Below, piece after piece: positions 37,747 through 46,110 of a stretch of DNA of 60,971 bases. The stretch is from RH-AL1 sp964243435 (GTDB taxonomy: Bacteria > Pseudomonadota > Alphaproteobacteria > Rhizobiales > Beijerinckiaceae), in NCBI GenBank assembly GCA_964243435.1, contig CAXTFM010000005.1:1-60971 (forward strand), in the 5' to 3' direction. A program made the translations under genes and the position numbers. Numbering within the stretch: the stretch's first letter is position 1; each line of letters opens with the position of its first letter. The notes under the pieces are model-generated. The model was given only the letters and a program-made list of their open reading frames with translations. It ran no database searches and was not told the origin of the DNA.

Positions 37747-38166
37747 CACCGCAACCAATGCATTCCCGACGGTGACGGCGTTCCTGCTCCGATGGAATAT
37801 GTTTCTCGTGGGTGGTGCGGACCCATTGTACTGCCGTCACCTGAGTGGTCGAGGTTGGCCGACTCACGCCGCCATCGCCGACGTGAGCATACCCGACCTG
37901 CTCGACCCGTCGTGAACGGGTCGGCATCAGGCGCCAGGTCGGGTCTCGGGCACAGCGCGCGACGTCAGCAACGGCAAAGACGGGCGCGAGGCGGAACGGG
38001 TTTCCGGTCGCGATCGCGCTTCGCACCCCTGCGTTCGAGGTGTCCTCGCGCCCTCCATGTCCCCGCTCCTCGACGCGTCCTCGACGCGAGCCGCCGGGTC
38101 GCCAGGGTTAAGGCTCGTCGCGCGCAGGCGGCCGAGATGCACGGCAACTTCGCATTGTATGCCTCG
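37747..38166. other. intergenic, no gene recognised
   Basis: Open frames here lack features. It lies between the start of the membrane-protein gene and the end of the binding-protein gene, both on the minus strand. Confidence 0.35.
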
Positions 38167-39066
38167 TCAGGGCGTGGTCGCGTCGCTTGGCCGAGCGACG
38201 CGCGCTTTCAGCGCGTCGCTCATCGGCAGTTCCAGGTTCTGCCCGCTTGGCGGAATGGGTGCGGCGAACCACTTGGCGTAGAGCCGGGCGAAGTCGCCCG
38301 ACGCCATCGTGCGCGTCAGCACGCCGTCGACCAGTGCCTTGAATGGTGCATCGTCGCGCGGAAGCATCAGCCCGTAATAGTAGAAGCTGCCATAGGTGTC
38401 GGGCAGGAAGGTGAAGGCGCCGGGGTCACCGGACGTGGCCTTGAGACCGGCGAGCAGGATATCGTCTTCAAAGAAGCCGGCCGCGCGACCCGTGCGCAGC
38501 GTCAGCAGCGAGTCCGCCTGATCCTTGGCCTGGACGATCGTCAGCCCGAGGTGGTCGTCGCCGTTGATCGTGCGGCCGATGACGTTGTTGAGCGAGCCCT
38601 GCGTGAAGACCACTGTCTTGCCCTTCAAGCCTTGGGCGTCGGCGATGTGCGACGCCGCCATCACCAGCCAGCGGGGCTGGCTCACGAAGGTCGCGACGGA
38701 AAAGGCGACCTGCTTCTGGCGTTCGGCCGTGTTGGTGGTGCTGCCGCACTCGACGTCCACCGTGCCGTTCTGAAGAAGGGGGATGCGGGTCGCGGCGGTG
38801 ACCGGCACCCACCTCACCTCGAGTCGCGCTATCGCGAGTTCGGCCTTCACCGCATCGGCGATGCTGAGGCAAAGGTCGTGGGAGAAGCCGACGGGCTGCT
38901 GGTCCGCGCCGAGGTAGGAGAACGGGATGGACGACTCCCTGTAGCCGAAGGCGAGGGTGCCGCGTGTGCGAATCCTGTCCAGCGTCGGGCTTGCCGCCTC
39001 GGCTATCGCGATGGTGCCAAGGAGCGCTACGGCGGCCAGTGCGGCCACGATCCTGCAGGTTGTCAT
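38167..39066 (-). CDS. amino-acid-type ABC transporter periplasmic binding protein (GltI-like), orphan
   Basis: 299 residues from ATG 39066. A signal peptide (MTTCRIVAALAAVALLGTI, cleavage near AEA-AS) leads into an SBP_bac_3 domain: RIRTRGTLAFGYRESSIPFS, PVGFSHDLCLSIADAV, LLQNGTVDVECGSTTNTAERQ, LKGKTVVFTQGSLNN, and TMASGDFARLYAKWF. The CGSTTNT stretch matches the glutamate/aspartate-binding GltI group. No permease or ATPase gene is adjacent, so it must use a system encoded elsewhere or be a sensor partner. It follows the dialkylglycine decarboxylase-like gene by 28 bp, which suggests that its ligand is that enzyme's amino acid substrate (inference). Confidence 0.9.
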   Translation of the reverse strand: MTTCRIVAALAAVALLGTIAIAEAASPTLDRIRTRGTLAFGYRESSIPFSYLGADQQPVGFSHDLCLSIADAVKAELAIARLEVRWVPVTAATRIPLLQNGTVDVECGSTTNTAERQKQVAFSVATFVSQPRWLVMAASHIADAQGLKGKTVVFTQGSLNNVIGRTINGDDHLGLTIVQAKDQADSLLTLRTGRAAGFFEDDILLAGLKATSGDPGAFTFLPDTYGSFYYYGLMLPRDDAPFKALVDGVLTRTMASGDFARLYAKWFAAPIPPSGQNLELPMSDALKARVARPSDATTP

Positions 39067-39094
39067 GCGCGTGGTCCGTTCACGTTGATGGGTT

Positions 39095-40411
39095 TCAGGC
39101 CGCGCGGGCCATCTCGTCGAGGCTTTCGCGCAAGGCGTCGGTGAGGATGTCGAGCGCACGGTCGACCTCGTCGTGCGACACGGTGAGCGGGGGCGCGATG
39201 CGCCACACCGCGCCGCGCTCGGGGCGGCGACGGATGTTCATGCTCAGGCCCTTCTCGAAGCACTTGCGCGTGGTCAGCGCGCCGAGGGCGTGGGCGGGGC
39301 TGCGCGAGGCGCGGTCCGTCACCAGCTCGACGCCGATGAGGAGGCCGAGCCCGCGAACGTCGCCGATCACCTCGTAACGTTGCTGGAGCTCGTCGAAACG
39401 GCCGCGCATGTAGGCGCCCATCTCGTTGGCCCTGGCGACGAGCTTCTCGCGCGCGATGACGTCGAGCACGGCGAGGCCGACCTCGGCGGGCAGCGGATCC
39501 GACACGTGGCTCGTGTAGTAGGTGAAGTGCCGGTCGAAGCAGACCTGCTCGATGGCGGCCGTGGTGGCCACCGCCGCGAGCGGCAAACCGCCGCCGAGCG
39601 TCTTCGACATGGTCAGGATGTCGGGTACCACGTCGAAGTACTCGGAGCCGGTTCGAGTCCCGATGCGGCCGAAGGCGGTCTGCGCCTCGTCGAAGATGAG
39701 CAGCATGCCGCGCGCGTCCGCCGCCGCGCGCAGCGCCCGCATGAAGGCGGGTGGGGGTACGAGAACGCCGCCCGCGCTGATCACCGGCTCGACCATGATC
39801 GCCGCACCGCGCCCGGTCGACTGCATGTCGAACATCTTCAGCGCGAGGTCGAGGTTGGCGAGCGCCGCTTCCTCCTCCGTCGCTGCGGAGATGTAGGGAC
39901 GGTAGCTGTTCGGCTCGGGAATCACGTAGACGCCCGGCGCCGGCACGCCGTAGCCTTTGCGGTCGCTTGCCATGGACACGGAGCCGGCACCGGCCGTGAT
40001 GCCGTGCCACGAGCCGCCGAGCGCCAGGACCTCGTAGCCGTCGGTGACCAACTTGGCCATGCGCAGCGCGACCTCGGTGGCCTCCGAGCCGGTGTTGACG
40101 AAGATGGTCTTGGTGAGGTCGCCTGGAAGCCAGTCGCGGGCGAGCACCTGCGCCAGTTCGGCGACGACCTCGGGGATCATGCCGCTGAAGAAGTGGTAGG
40201 CTTTTTCGCCGGCACGCCGCACCGCCTCGACGATGGCCGGGTGGTTGTGCCCGATGGTGGCGCACATCTGCCCCGAGGTGAAGTCGAGGTATTCGCGCCC
40301 GTTCATGTCGGTGACGACAGTTCCTTTGGCAGAACGGAACAGCGTCGGGAAAACATCGCCGCCGTAGCGCACGAGGTGGTCCTTGGAGGCCTGGAGAAGG
40401 GACTCGCTCAT
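39095..40411 (-). CDS. dgdA: class III PLP aminotransferase, 2,2-dialkylglycine decarboxylase-like
   Basis: 438 residues. It begins with the dialkylglycine decarboxylase signature HLVRYGG, then LDFTSGQMCATIGHNHP (the active-site Gln), HFFSGMIPEVV, NTGSEATEVALRMAKL, LGGSWHGITAG (Trp), EPVISAGGVLVPPP, LIFDEAQTAFGRIGT (Asp and Gln), TMSKTLGGGLPLAA with PLP lysine K270, YYTSHVSDPLPAEVGL, and GLSMNIRR ... RIAPPLTVS near the C-terminus. The known enzyme decarboxylates 2-aminoisobutyrate or isovaline to a ketone while aminating pyruvate. Residues typical of that family are retained. It is divergent from a LysR gene, as for dgdA/dgdR. The start is ATG 40411; the long upstream extension is spurious. 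Confidence 0.85.
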   Translation of the reverse strand: MSESLLQASKDHLVRYGGDVFPTLFRSAKGTVVTDMNGREYLDFTSGQMCATIGHNHPAIVEAVRRAGEKAYHFFSGMIPEVVAELAQVLARDWLPGDLTKTIFVNTGSEATEVALRMAKLVTDGYEVLALGGSWHGITAGAGSVSMASDRKGYGVPAPGVYVIPEPNSYRPYISAATEEEAALANLDLALKMFDMQSTGRGAAIMVEPVISAGGVLVPPPAFMRALRAAADARGMLLIFDEAQTAFGRIGTRTGSEYFDVVPDILTMSKTLGGGLPLAAVATTAAIEQVCFDRHFTYYTSHVSDPLPAEVGLAVLDVIAREKLVARANEMGAYMRGRFDELQQRYEVIGDVRGLGLLIGVELVTDRASRSPAHALGALTTRKCFEKGLSMNIRRRPERGAVWRIAPPLTVSHDEVDRALDILTDALRESLDEMARAA

Positions 40412-40570
40412 TGACGTTTCCACTGGTACGGCGGGCGCATGACCGGAACTCGCGATGGGTCCGGTTCGGCGCGCCCGCGACGGTTCTTGGCTAGCCGGGG
40501 GACCTCGAGGGTGCCAGCGCAAAAAACTGAACGGCCCAACAGTCCGCCTCATCGGGCATCCCTTGCGGAA

Positions 40571-41509
40571 GTGACCGCCGCGACGCGCCCGTTCCTGCCG
40601 CCGCTGAAGGCGCTGGCCGCCTTCGAGGCCGCGGCCCGCCACGGCAGTTTCGTGCGGGCCGCCGCCGAACTCGGTGTGACGCCCTCGGCGGTCAGCTACC
40701 ATCTTCAGCAACTGGAGGAGGTCCTGGGCGTCCCGCTGTTTCGACGCCATGCCGGGCGGGCGCTGCTCACCGCGGCCGGCAGCACCTACGCCGGCGAGAT
40801 CGGGTGCGCCTTTGCAACCATCGCCGCGGCGACCGACCTCGTGGCACCGCAGGCTCGGCGCGGACGCCTCACCGTGGCGGCGGGGCCAAGTTTCGCCGCG
40901 CGGTGGCTGCAGCCGCGCCTGCCCGCTTTCCTGCGCGCCCACCCCGACGTGCAACTCCGCCTGTCCACCCTCGCCGGCTCGGAGACGTTGGAGGCGAGCC
41001 GCTTCGACCTCGCGATCAGCTACGGCCGGCCAACCGCCGCGGACGGCCGGGCGGAGCGGTTGCGGGTCGAGCCCCTCATCACCGAGCGGCTCCGCCCGCT
41101 CTGCGCGCCCAGCCTCGCCGCAACGGCGGGTCTTGCGAAACCGGAGGATCTCCGACGCGCCACGCTGATCCATTCCGTCAATGCCCTGACTTGGCCCGAG
41201 TACTTCCAGCACCTCCATCTCGGCGTAACGCCATCCGGCGAGCTGTGGCTCGACCGCTCCAGCATGGCAATCGAAGCGGCGGTGGACGGCCTTGGCGTGA
41301 TCCTGGAGAGCGAAATCCTGGCCGGGCGCGAGCTCGCCGACGGACGCCTCGTCGCCCCTTTCGACGCTGCAGCGGCGAGCGTCGAGGCGACCTCATACTT
41401 CCTGGTGTGGTCGTCGCAGAGTCGCAGCCGGCAGTTCGCCGCTTTCGAGGCATGGCTTCGCGCCGAGGTCGCCGCGTCTCGACCGATCTGCGGCGCGCGC
41501 GACACGTGA
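40571..41509 (+). CDS. LysR-family regulator (GcvA/DgdR-like)
   Basis: 312 residues from GTG 40571. The winged HTH is LPPLKALAAFEAAARHGSFV, then RAAAELGVTPSAVSYHLQQL and EEVLGVPLFRR. The effector-binding domain begins GRLTVAAGPSFAARWLQPRL and contains RFDLAISYGRP and SMAIEAAVDGLGVILES, typical of the GcvA branch. It diverges from the dgdA-like gene with 159 bp between starts, where the shared operator should lie. By family precedent it is expected to control that gene in response to the amino acid substrate. The frame is open upstream to 40439, but the HTH fixes the start near 40571. Confidence 0.88.
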   Translation: MTAATRPFLPPLKALAAFEAAARHGSFVRAAAELGVTPSAVSYHLQQLEEVLGVPLFRRHAGRALLTAAGSTYAGEIGCAFATIAAATDLVAPQARRGRLTVAAGPSFAARWLQPRLPAFLRAHPDVQLRLSTLAGSETLEASRFDLAISYGRPTAADGRAERLRVEPLITERLRPLCAPSLAATAGLAKPEDLRRATLIHSVNALTWPEYFQHLHLGVTPSGELWLDRSSMAIEAAVDGLGVILESEILAGRELADGRLVAPFDAAAASVEATSYFLVWSSQSRSRQFAAFEAWLRAEVAASRPICGARDT

Positions 41510-42040
41510 TACGAGCGATCTTTTCGCTTAGGGTGGCGCCGCTGTCGCCGGTTTGGTCCTCTCGCTGTGGCGAGAGCCGACGCCTTGAAGCCCCGCAAAG
41601 CCGCAAGCGGCCTCGTGGACGCATCGGCAACGAAGGCCTCGGCCAGCACGATCGCCGGTAATGGAACCGATGAGTAGCCGCCGGTCAAACGCCCGAGCGG
41701 ATTGGCGTGGTTGAAGTGCAAAGCCGGAGAATGTCGCTGGTGAGCGGCGGTGACGCGAGGGATCGCGGCACGACGAAGCCCAGCAGCGCCGTGCCGCGTC
41801 CGGCGTGCGGGCCAGCAGGTAAGGGGCTTCCGTCCCCAGCCGCGCATCGCCATCGCCGAGCCGTTCCTGGCCGCCGCGAAATTTGCGGGTCACGGCGAGG
41901 CCCGGCCGTGTTCACCGCAACGGGAAAGGCGGAGGCGGAAAGGACGCTGGCCTTCATGCGCGCCACCGACGCACGAAGGCTTTTCGGATGCCTCGGCTAC
42001 CATGCGGCCTGATGCCGGCGCCACACCGGCGCGGAGCGCT
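41510..42040. other. 0.5 kb without a recognisable gene
   Basis: It lies between the convergent LysR gene and OFA-transporter gene. Minus-strand frames at 41528-41893 and 41685-41966 are open (one contains ALLGFVVPRSLASPPLTSD), but no family could be assigned. Possibly decayed coding DNA. Confidence 0.3.
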
Positions 42041-43672
42041 TCAGAACAGGGCCGCCACCTTCTGAAAGGCGATGAACAGCCCGACGAAGAACGGGATGCC
42101 GACCACCGTCCAGGCAAGGGCGCCGCTCGTGCCGAAGCCGCCGCGTGCCGCCGATTCGGCGCTGGTCGACACGCGATCCTCGCGCAGCAGGCCGCGCTCA
42201 TAGGCAAGCTCGGCGTCGCTCATCCAGTACGTCCTGTCCACCGGCTTGACGAAGAGGTTGCAGATGAAGCCGCAGAACAGCAGGAACGCCATGATGTAGA
42301 GCGTGCGGTCGTAGACCAGGTTCGGTGGAACGCCGCGTGCGATCTGGACCTGCCGCAGCCCGGCGATCAATGCAGGGCCGACCACGCCGGCGACGGACCA
42401 AGCCGTGATCAGCCGACCGTGGATGGCGCCGACCATTTGCGGGCCGAAGATGTCGGCGAGGTAGGCTGGCACGGTCGAGAAGCCGCCGCCGTACATGCTG
42501 AGGATGACGCATACGGAGGCTACGAACATCAGCGGCAGCCCGAGATGCCCCCACAGCGGCAGCGAGCAGTACAAGGCGATACCGAGGACGAAGATCGTGC
42601 CGTACATGGCCTTGCGGCCGATCCTGTCGGAAAGCGACGCCCAGAACAGGCGGCCCAGGCAGTTGAAGAGGCTGATCAAACCAACGAGGCCCGCTGCGGC
42701 GGCGGCAACCGCGGTGCGCTGCCCCGCCGTCAGGGCAGCGCCGGGCGCGCCGCCCACCAGCCTGCCGCCGAACACGTCCTGAAGCATGGGGCTGGCCATC
42801 GCGATCACCGCGATGCCCGCCGTGACGTTGAGGCACAGCACGCCCCAGATCAGCCAGAACTGCGGCGTGCGCCACGCCTTGGCGAGGTGGACGTTCTGAC
42901 TGGTGATGCGCGCGTTGATGGTCGGCGCCGGCGCGTAACCTGTCGGGCGCCAGCCCGACGGTGCCACCCGGAAGCAGAACGCGGCGGCACACATCACCAT
43001 CAGGTAGATCACGCCCATGGTGATCAGCGTCCGTGACACGCCGGGCACGCCACCGTCGGCGAAATGCCCCATCAGCCAAACCGCGAGCGGCGCGCCGACC
43101 ATGGCGCCGCCGCCGTAGCCCATGATGGCGAAGCCGGTCGCCATGCCGCGACGGTCGGGAAACCATTTGATCAGGGTGGACACCGGGGTGATATAGCCGA
43201 GACCCTGTCCGACGCCGCACAGAACCGAGAGCAGATAGACGAGCCAAAGCTGGTGGACGGCAACGGCGAAGCCGGTCAGGACCAGCCCGCCGCCCCAGCA
43301 CAGGCCGGCGATCACGCCCGCCTTGCGAGGTCCGGCATGCTCCAGCCAGCCGCCCCAGATCGCCGCGGAGATGCCGAGCACGGCGATGTAGATCTCGAAA
43401 ACGTGCGTAACGCTCGGTACCGACCAATTGCAGGTCGTGGTGGTCAACTCGTCGAGAAGGCCGAGCCGGGCGCAGGCGACGGCATCCGCACCTGGGACGA
43501 GGCGGCTTAACGGCAGCCAGAACACGGAAAAGCCGTAGGCCATGCCGATGCAAAGGTGGAGCGCGAGCGCCGCGGGCGGCACGAGCCAGCGGTTGAAGCG
43601 AGGGCCGGCGACGCTCTTCTCGCGGTCGAGCCAGCCCGCACCTGGGACGTCGACCGCCGTGCCTAGACTCAT
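42041..43672 (-). CDS. OFA (oxalate/formate antiporter) family MFS transporter
   Basis: 543 residues from ATG 43672 (MSLGTAVDVPG). It has 12 or more membrane helices with OFA family marks: LVPPAALALHLCIGMAYGFS at TM1, VFWLPLSRL, GGWLEHAGPRKAGVIAGLCW (loop motif), GVGQGLGYITPVSTLIKWFP, DRRGMATGFAIMGYGGGAM, and a second half with AWRTPQFWLIWGVLCLNVTAG and SLFNCLGRLFWASLSDRIGR. The family exchanges carboxylates such as oxalate/formate; many members have other substrates. A long TM1-2 insertion (about 60-80) is typical of the larger alphaproteobacterial members. It converges on the LysR gene and is not obviously in the dgdA operon. Confidence 0.88.
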   Translation of the reverse strand: MSLGTAVDVPGAGWLDREKSVAGPRFNRWLVPPAALALHLCIGMAYGFSVFWLPLSRLVPGADAVACARLGLLDELTTTTCNWSVPSVTHVFEIYIAVLGISAAIWGGWLEHAGPRKAGVIAGLCWGGGLVLTGFAVAVHQLWLVYLLSVLCGVGQGLGYITPVSTLIKWFPDRRGMATGFAIMGYGGGAMVGAPLAVWLMGHFADGGVPGVSRTLITMGVIYLMVMCAAAFCFRVAPSGWRPTGYAPAPTINARITSQNVHLAKAWRTPQFWLIWGVLCLNVTAGIAVIAMASPMLQDVFGGRLVGGAPGAALTAGQRTAVAAAAAGLVGLISLFNCLGRLFWASLSDRIGRKAMYGTIFVLGIALYCSLPLWGHLGLPLMFVASVCVILSMYGGGFSTVPAYLADIFGPQMVGAIHGRLITAWSVAGVVGPALIAGLRQVQIARGVPPNLVYDRTLYIMAFLLFCGFICNLFVKPVDRTYWMSDAELAYERGLLREDRVSTSAESAARGGFGTSGALAWTVVGIPFFVGLFIAFQKVAALF

Positions 43673-44548
43673 CGTTTCCTCGACCGTTTCCTCAACCGCC
43701 CCCTCGATTGAAGGGCGTTGCGCGACCAGGAGCGACCTTGTCACCGCGTTGCCTCGGTTTCGAGCATCGCCTGCACAAATGCAATGCGACCGAAAGGACA
43801 TTGCCGCACCGACTTGAGCGAAGAATTCGGAGGTATCAACCCGGCGTGCCTTCGGCCGACCAAGCCCTCGGCGTCATCGTCACGGCTGGTGGTCGCGCTC
43901 AAACGATGTGCAACGCCTGCTTCTGGACGTGTCAATGAAGTTCAGGTCATGGCAGACATGGGCGCGATGGTGATAGGGCGGTTGCCGGAAAAAGAAGTGC
44001 TCGATTTCGAGATCGCGATCCAAGCGTGGACGATGATCTAGGTGGGGCGGCTGGCGGGTGTGGAAGCCCGAGGCTGCGAAAGCGATGGCTCAGTTGCACG
44101 CCGCTGCCGGTCGTTCCACGAAGCGCTGACCGCTCCCGCGCGACGTCAAGTTGCTCAACCGTTGATGTTTCAGACCAGCCTACAAACAACGAGTTACGAT
44201 GCTGAGTCTGCATCGATCGGCATCTGGACGCTTCTCCGGACGCACACGCGAGGGTGCATGGCAGCGACACGTGTGTCGCTGCCACCGACGGACTTTTCCG
44301 GGTTGCCCTGACCCGCTTGCCTTGTGCAACGGATTGCGGGGAATTCGACACTCGCCACGGCTCGCGAGGCGCCTGGATGGTTAGCTGCAGCTACTTGCGA
44401 ACATGCGCGAGGCTTTTGTGCCGAGCGGCGTTACAGGTGCTTCGGGCAGTAGGGCCGGCAGGCTGCCGCGCTGGTAGCACATGATGCCGGACGAAGGCGG
44501 CAACGCCGTGCCTGGGGCATGCGCTGTGTTGCGGCACCGCACTTTCGA
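43673..44548. other. 0.9 kb without a recognisable gene
   Basis: GC is lower than in flanking genes. A short frame at 43947-44041 (MADMGAMVIGRLPEKEVLDF) looks somewhat protein-like but lacks a partner or recognisable family. No insertion-sequence ends, tRNA or terminator were identified. Confidence 0.35.
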
Positions 44549-45328
44549 TCAGGACAGCAGGAAATCGAGCACGGCGTCGAGGAAGACGTCAGGTTCCTGG
44601 AGCTGGGGGACGTGCGCGCATCCGGGGAGGAGCTTGAACCGCGCGTCGGGCAGCAGCGCGGCCAGTTCCCGGGACATGAACGGCGGCGTCGCCTCGTCCT
44701 CCTCGCCGACAAGAACGAGCGTCGGGACGCGCATTTCCGCCGCGCCCGCGCGCAGGTCGAGCGAGGCGAGGGCGGTGCAGGCAGCCTGGAACACGTCCGC
44801 GTCGGTGCGCAGAAACGCGCGTTGGCGTTCCGCCATCAGTCGCGGGTTGTCGGCCTGGAACGCCGGGGCGAACAGGCGGCGCATGGCGACGGCCTCGATC
44901 GACACGAGCCCTTTCGTGGCGGCGGCAGAGGCCATGGCACGGAATGCGGCGCGGCCGTCCTCGGAAAAGGCAGCGCCCCCATCGGCGAGCACCAGCTTTG
45001 CCGCGAGCTCGGGATGGTTGATTGCCATTTGCAAGGTGATGAAGGCGCCGAAGCCGTTGCCGAGGATCATCGGCTTTTCCTCCCCCGCGAGCTGCCGGAC
45101 CGCCTCAGCGGCGCGGTCGGCGAAGTCGGCGAGCCCGCCGGTCAGTGGCGTCGATGCGCCGAAGCCCGGCAGGTCCAACGTGACCACCCGGAAACGGGTC
45201 GACAGGGGGCCGACGATGCGGTCGAAGCTACCCCGATCCGCCAGCAGCGAGTGCAGAAGCACCAGCGGCGTGCCGCGTCCCACCTCCGTCGCGCCGACCG
45301 TCCCCCCATCACGTAGCTCGATCATCAT
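44549..45328 (-). CDS. alpha/beta-hydrolase-fold protein lacking the nucleophile serine
   Basis: 259 residues with all the usual fold landmarks: GTPLVLLHSLLADRGSFDRI (oxyanion strand), VVTLDLPGFGAST, the nucleophile elbow, VPTLVLVGEEDEATPP (acid) and PGCAHVPQLQEPD (catalytic His). The elbow reads MILGNGFGAF, with G92 in the place of the catalytic Ser (GxSxG has become GNGFG). It was checked at codon level (GGC). Some fold members have non-serine elbows, so it may be a non-hydrolytic member or one with an alternative mechanism. It is divergent from the gntR-aldehyde dehydrogenase operon (115 bp), suggesting coregulation. Confidence 0.87.
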   Translation of the reverse strand: MMIELRDGGTVGATEVGRGTPLVLLHSLLADRGSFDRIVGPLSTRFRVVTLDLPGFGASTPLTGGLADFADRAAEAVRQLAGEEKPMILGNGFGAFITLQMAINHPELAAKLVLADGGAAFSEDGRAAFRAMASAAATKGLVSIEAVAMRRLFAPAFQADNPRLMAERQRAFLRTDADVFQAACTALASLDLRAGAAEMRVPTLVLVGEEDEATPPFMSRELAALLPDARFKLLPGCAHVPQLQEPDVFLDAVLDFLLS

Positions 45329-45443
45329 GTCGCGTTTCGGTCCCGTCCTGCGCCGCGCCTGTGCCAGATGTCACCCTTGACGATGATGGCGCAAGCATGA
45401 TGTGAAATTTCACGATCGGCTTCCGAAGGACACCCTCGCGCGC

Positions 45444-46100
45444 ATGCCCCTTCTCCGTGACGGCATCTACGACGCGGTCCGGGCGGACATCCTCGCCTGC
45501 CGCCTCGCGCCGGGCCGGGACATGCGCGAGGAAGACCTTGCCCGGCGCTACCGGGTGAGCAGGGCACCGATCCGTGACGCCCTGCTGCGCTTGGAACGGG
45601 AGCATCTGGTCACCGTAATCCCGCGCAAGGGGTCGAAGGTGAACGAAGTCTCGCTCGACGATGCGCGCGACCTGTTCCGGCTCCGGCTCGTGCTGGAGCC
45701 GGCGTGCGCGGCAGACGCCGCGATGCGGGCGCCGGACGAGGCGCTGCGGGACCTCGACGCGTTCCGCACCGTCGCGGCGGGCGGCGACTTCATCGCCTAC
45801 AACCGCGCCTTCCACGCTGCCCTTGCCACCGCGTCCGGCAACCCTCGCATGGCGGCGGTCGTCACCGAACTGATCGACCAGTCCGAACGCTTGGTGCGCG
45901 TCAGCATTGCCGAGATCAAGGGACGAGACCCGGCGCGGCTCGTGGCGGAGCATGCGGCGCTCATCGGCGCTGTCCAGCACCGTGATGGTCAAACCGTTGT
46001 GCGCTTGACACGCGGCCACGTCGCCAGGGCCGAGCGTCGGGTTCTTTCCGCCCTTGCCCGGTGCGCGACAGCGGCATCGGGCGCCGTCGCAACGAGATAG
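45444..46100 (+). CDS. GntR-family transcriptional regulator (FCD/FadR type)
   Basis: About 218 residues from ATG 45444. The N-terminal winged HTH is LRDGIYDAVRADILACRLAP, then EEDLARRYRVSRAPIRDALL and RLEREHLVTVIPRKGSKV. The C-terminal all-helical FCD effector domain includes RDLFRLRLVLEPACA, FIAYNRAFHAALATASGN (metal-binding His) and EHAALIGAVQHRD. A GTG at 45402 could add 14 residues. It is followed after 10 bp by the aldehyde dehydrogenase, and is expected to autoregulate and control the operon and the divergent hydrolase-fold gene in response to a carboxylate. Confidence 0.9.
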   Translation: MPLLRDGIYDAVRADILACRLAPGRDMREEDLARRYRVSRAPIRDALLRLEREHLVTVIPRKGSKVNEVSLDDARDLFRLRLVLEPACAADAAMRAPDEALRDLDAFRTVAAGGDFIAYNRAFHAALATASGNPRMAAVVTELIDQSERLVRVSIAEIKGRDPARLVAEHAALIGAVQHRDGQTVVRLTRGHVARAERRVLSALARCATAASGAVATR

Positions 46101-46110
46101 GGAGTCTGCC

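Noticed and set aside
37579..39144. 521-codon plus-strand frame over the amino-acid-binding protein gene
   Set aside because: Shadow of the minus-strand binding protein, which has a signal peptide and SBP motifs.
39095..41218. 707-codon version of the aminotransferase
   Set aside because: The 269 added codons are the reverse of the divergent LysR gene and low-complexity; class III aminotransferases start at MSES (40411).
41528..41966. Overlapping minus-strand frames downstream of the LysR gene
   Set aside because: They looked faintly like permease or regulator scraps, but no segment long enough to name a family could be found.
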